Below are positions 63,349 to 64,000 of a stretch of DNA of 64,000 nt, piece by piece (positions within the stretch are counted from its first letter, which is position 1; the number at the start of each line of letters is the position of its first letter). Source of the DNA: Clostridium magnum DSM 2767 (lineage in GTDB: Bacteria > Bacillota > Clostridia > Clostridiales > Clostridiaceae); assembly GCF_001623875.1 (NCBI RefSeq), contig NZ_LWAE01000003.1:372001-436000 (forward strand). The letters are read 5' to 3'. Position numbers and translations under genes: made by a program. The notes beneath the pieces are model-generated. The model ran no database searches. It worked only from the letters and a program-made list of their open reading frames with translations, and was not told the origin of the DNA.

Positions 63349-63963
63349 ATGATTATGAAGAAAATACTATTTTCATTAACCATTGTCTTAATGGTAGGTG
63401 GTGCTATTTATACTGTAAATAACTATAACAAAACAAAATCGCCAAGTAACTACGATACTAAAGATACTCAGAGCAGTTCAAATAAGAGTAACACTAATTC
63501 TAGCAGCAATAAACCTACTGCAGAGCTAGTTGGAATAAATCAAGATTCTATTATAATGAAAGCTACAGACTTCAAATTAAAGGATTTAAATGGTAATGAA
63601 CTTTCTCTAAACGATCTTAGAGGAAAAAAAGTATTTTTAAATTTCTGGGCAACTTGGTGCCCTCCTTGCAAAGCTGAAATGCCTGAAATTGAAAAGCTTT
63701 ATCAGGAGACAAAAAATAGCGATTTAGTTATTCTTGCAGTTGATATTGGTGAACCTTTAAGTGATGTTAAAACATTCATAGATCAGAATAATTATAACTT
63801 TAAGGTACTTTTGGATTCTAATCAAAAAGTTGCAGCACAATATGGAATTTCTGCAATTCCTACTTCCTTTTTTATTGATAAAGAAGGAAATATTATATCA
63901 AAGCATACAGGCCCAATGAATACTGATCAGATGAAAGAATATATTAAAGGGCTTGATAAGTAG
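63349..63963 (+). CDS. TlpA/ResA-type membrane-anchored thioredoxin
   Basis: 204 residues. N-terminal anchor helix, Ser/Asn-rich linker (about 27-55), then a thioredoxin fold with the CPPC active site in WATWCPPCKAEMP and cis-Pro in AIPTSFF. Receives electrons from CcdA and reduces extracytoplasmic disulfides, typically on apocytochrome c or copper chaperones. Two close ATGs (63349 and 63355); the second is better spaced from GGAG. Confidence 0.9.
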   Translation: MIMKKILFSLTIVLMVGGAIYTVNNYNKTKSPSNYDTKDTQSSSNKSNTNSSSNKPTAELVGINQDSIIMKATDFKLKDLNGNELSLNDLRGKKVFLNFWATWCPPCKAEMPEIEKLYQETKNSDLVILAVDIGEPLSDVKTFIDQNNYNFKVLLDSNQKVAAQYGISAIPTSFFIDKEGNIISKHTGPMNTDQMKEYIKGLDK

Positions 63964-64000
63964 TCAGTCCTAAAATTTCATCTATATTCATATTATATAT

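Overview
The window looks like a chromosomal stretch of a low-GC, strictly fermentative-type Firmicute, most likely Clostridium sensu lato. The DNA is AT-rich, ribosome binding sites are strong and purine-rich, and the gene families (FeoAB with a DtxR regulator, Mrp/MinD-type ATPases, C_GCAxxG_C_C, AblAB, spore-type Mn catalase) are typical of clostridia. I saw no rRNA, tRNA, CRISPR array or complete insertion sequence.

Layout. 1-0.9 kb: a decayed, partly collapsed copy of the MinD-ATPase/NifX-like locus that is better preserved at 17-21 kb. 1.1-4.7 kb: a DUF421 fragment, a DtxR-type regulator and ferrous iron uptake FeoAB. 4.8-13.6 kb: a long leftward metal-uptake region with a ModABC-like molybdate/tungstate importer, a BtuCDF-like importer with two binding proteins, two methyltransferases and a small NTPase. 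14-16.8 kb: a rightward three-gene module with a leaderless binding protein, a UreG/HypB-like GTPase and a soluble ABC ATPase, whose function I do not recognise. 17-23 kb: DUF134 regulator, Fur, NifX-like proteins, ferredoxin-containing ATPases, Mrp, an MBL-fold protein and an IscU fragment. 23-28 kb: ModD and two opposed copies of a permease/TIGR03943 pair flanking a ZnuA remnant. 28-31.5 kb: a second Mrp, methyltransferase, FmdE and an arsR-arsM pair in which arsM has an in-frame TGA at a catalytic Cys position. 35-39.5 kb: ablAB under a c-di-AMP riboswitch, a GGDEF-RHH protein and Mn catalase. 39.6-41.5 kb: remnants and Cys-rich DUF326 copper-storage proteins.

The remaining genes (31.8-34.5 kb and 41-64 kb) form what looks like one physiological programme. 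They include a prenyl diphosphate synthase, UbiA prenyltransferase and UbiE methyltransferase (the last steps of menaquinone synthesis), an electron-bifurcating FixABCX complex and a DoxX protein. They also include FixH-like and CcoG/NapH-like proteins, a sulfite-oxidase-family molybdoenzyme, a CopA ATPase, an HMA-SafE-cupredoxin fusion, Csp-type proteins, and CcdA with a TlpA-like thioredoxin. An OmpR-type two-component pair with a Met/His-rich sensor loop sits among them.

The most striking observation is a shared promoter architecture. The pattern TCTTCATA-N3-TCTTCAYA-N9-TATAAT occurs with exact spacing upstream of ten transcription units of this programme, plus one weaker site. It links copper handling, quinone synthesis and FixABCX into a probable regulon, for which the in-window response regulator is the obvious candidate activator. 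No terminal oxidase or reductase is in the window. A second, different promoter/operator family (TTGGCATTTGACA over the -35, 17-nt spacer, TAATAT) precedes the four Mrp/NifX/IscU-type units.

Many genes are broken. Five differ from their expected frame by what looks like one missing base, mostly in short homopolymers. This could be decay or sequencing error, and the raw reads should decide.
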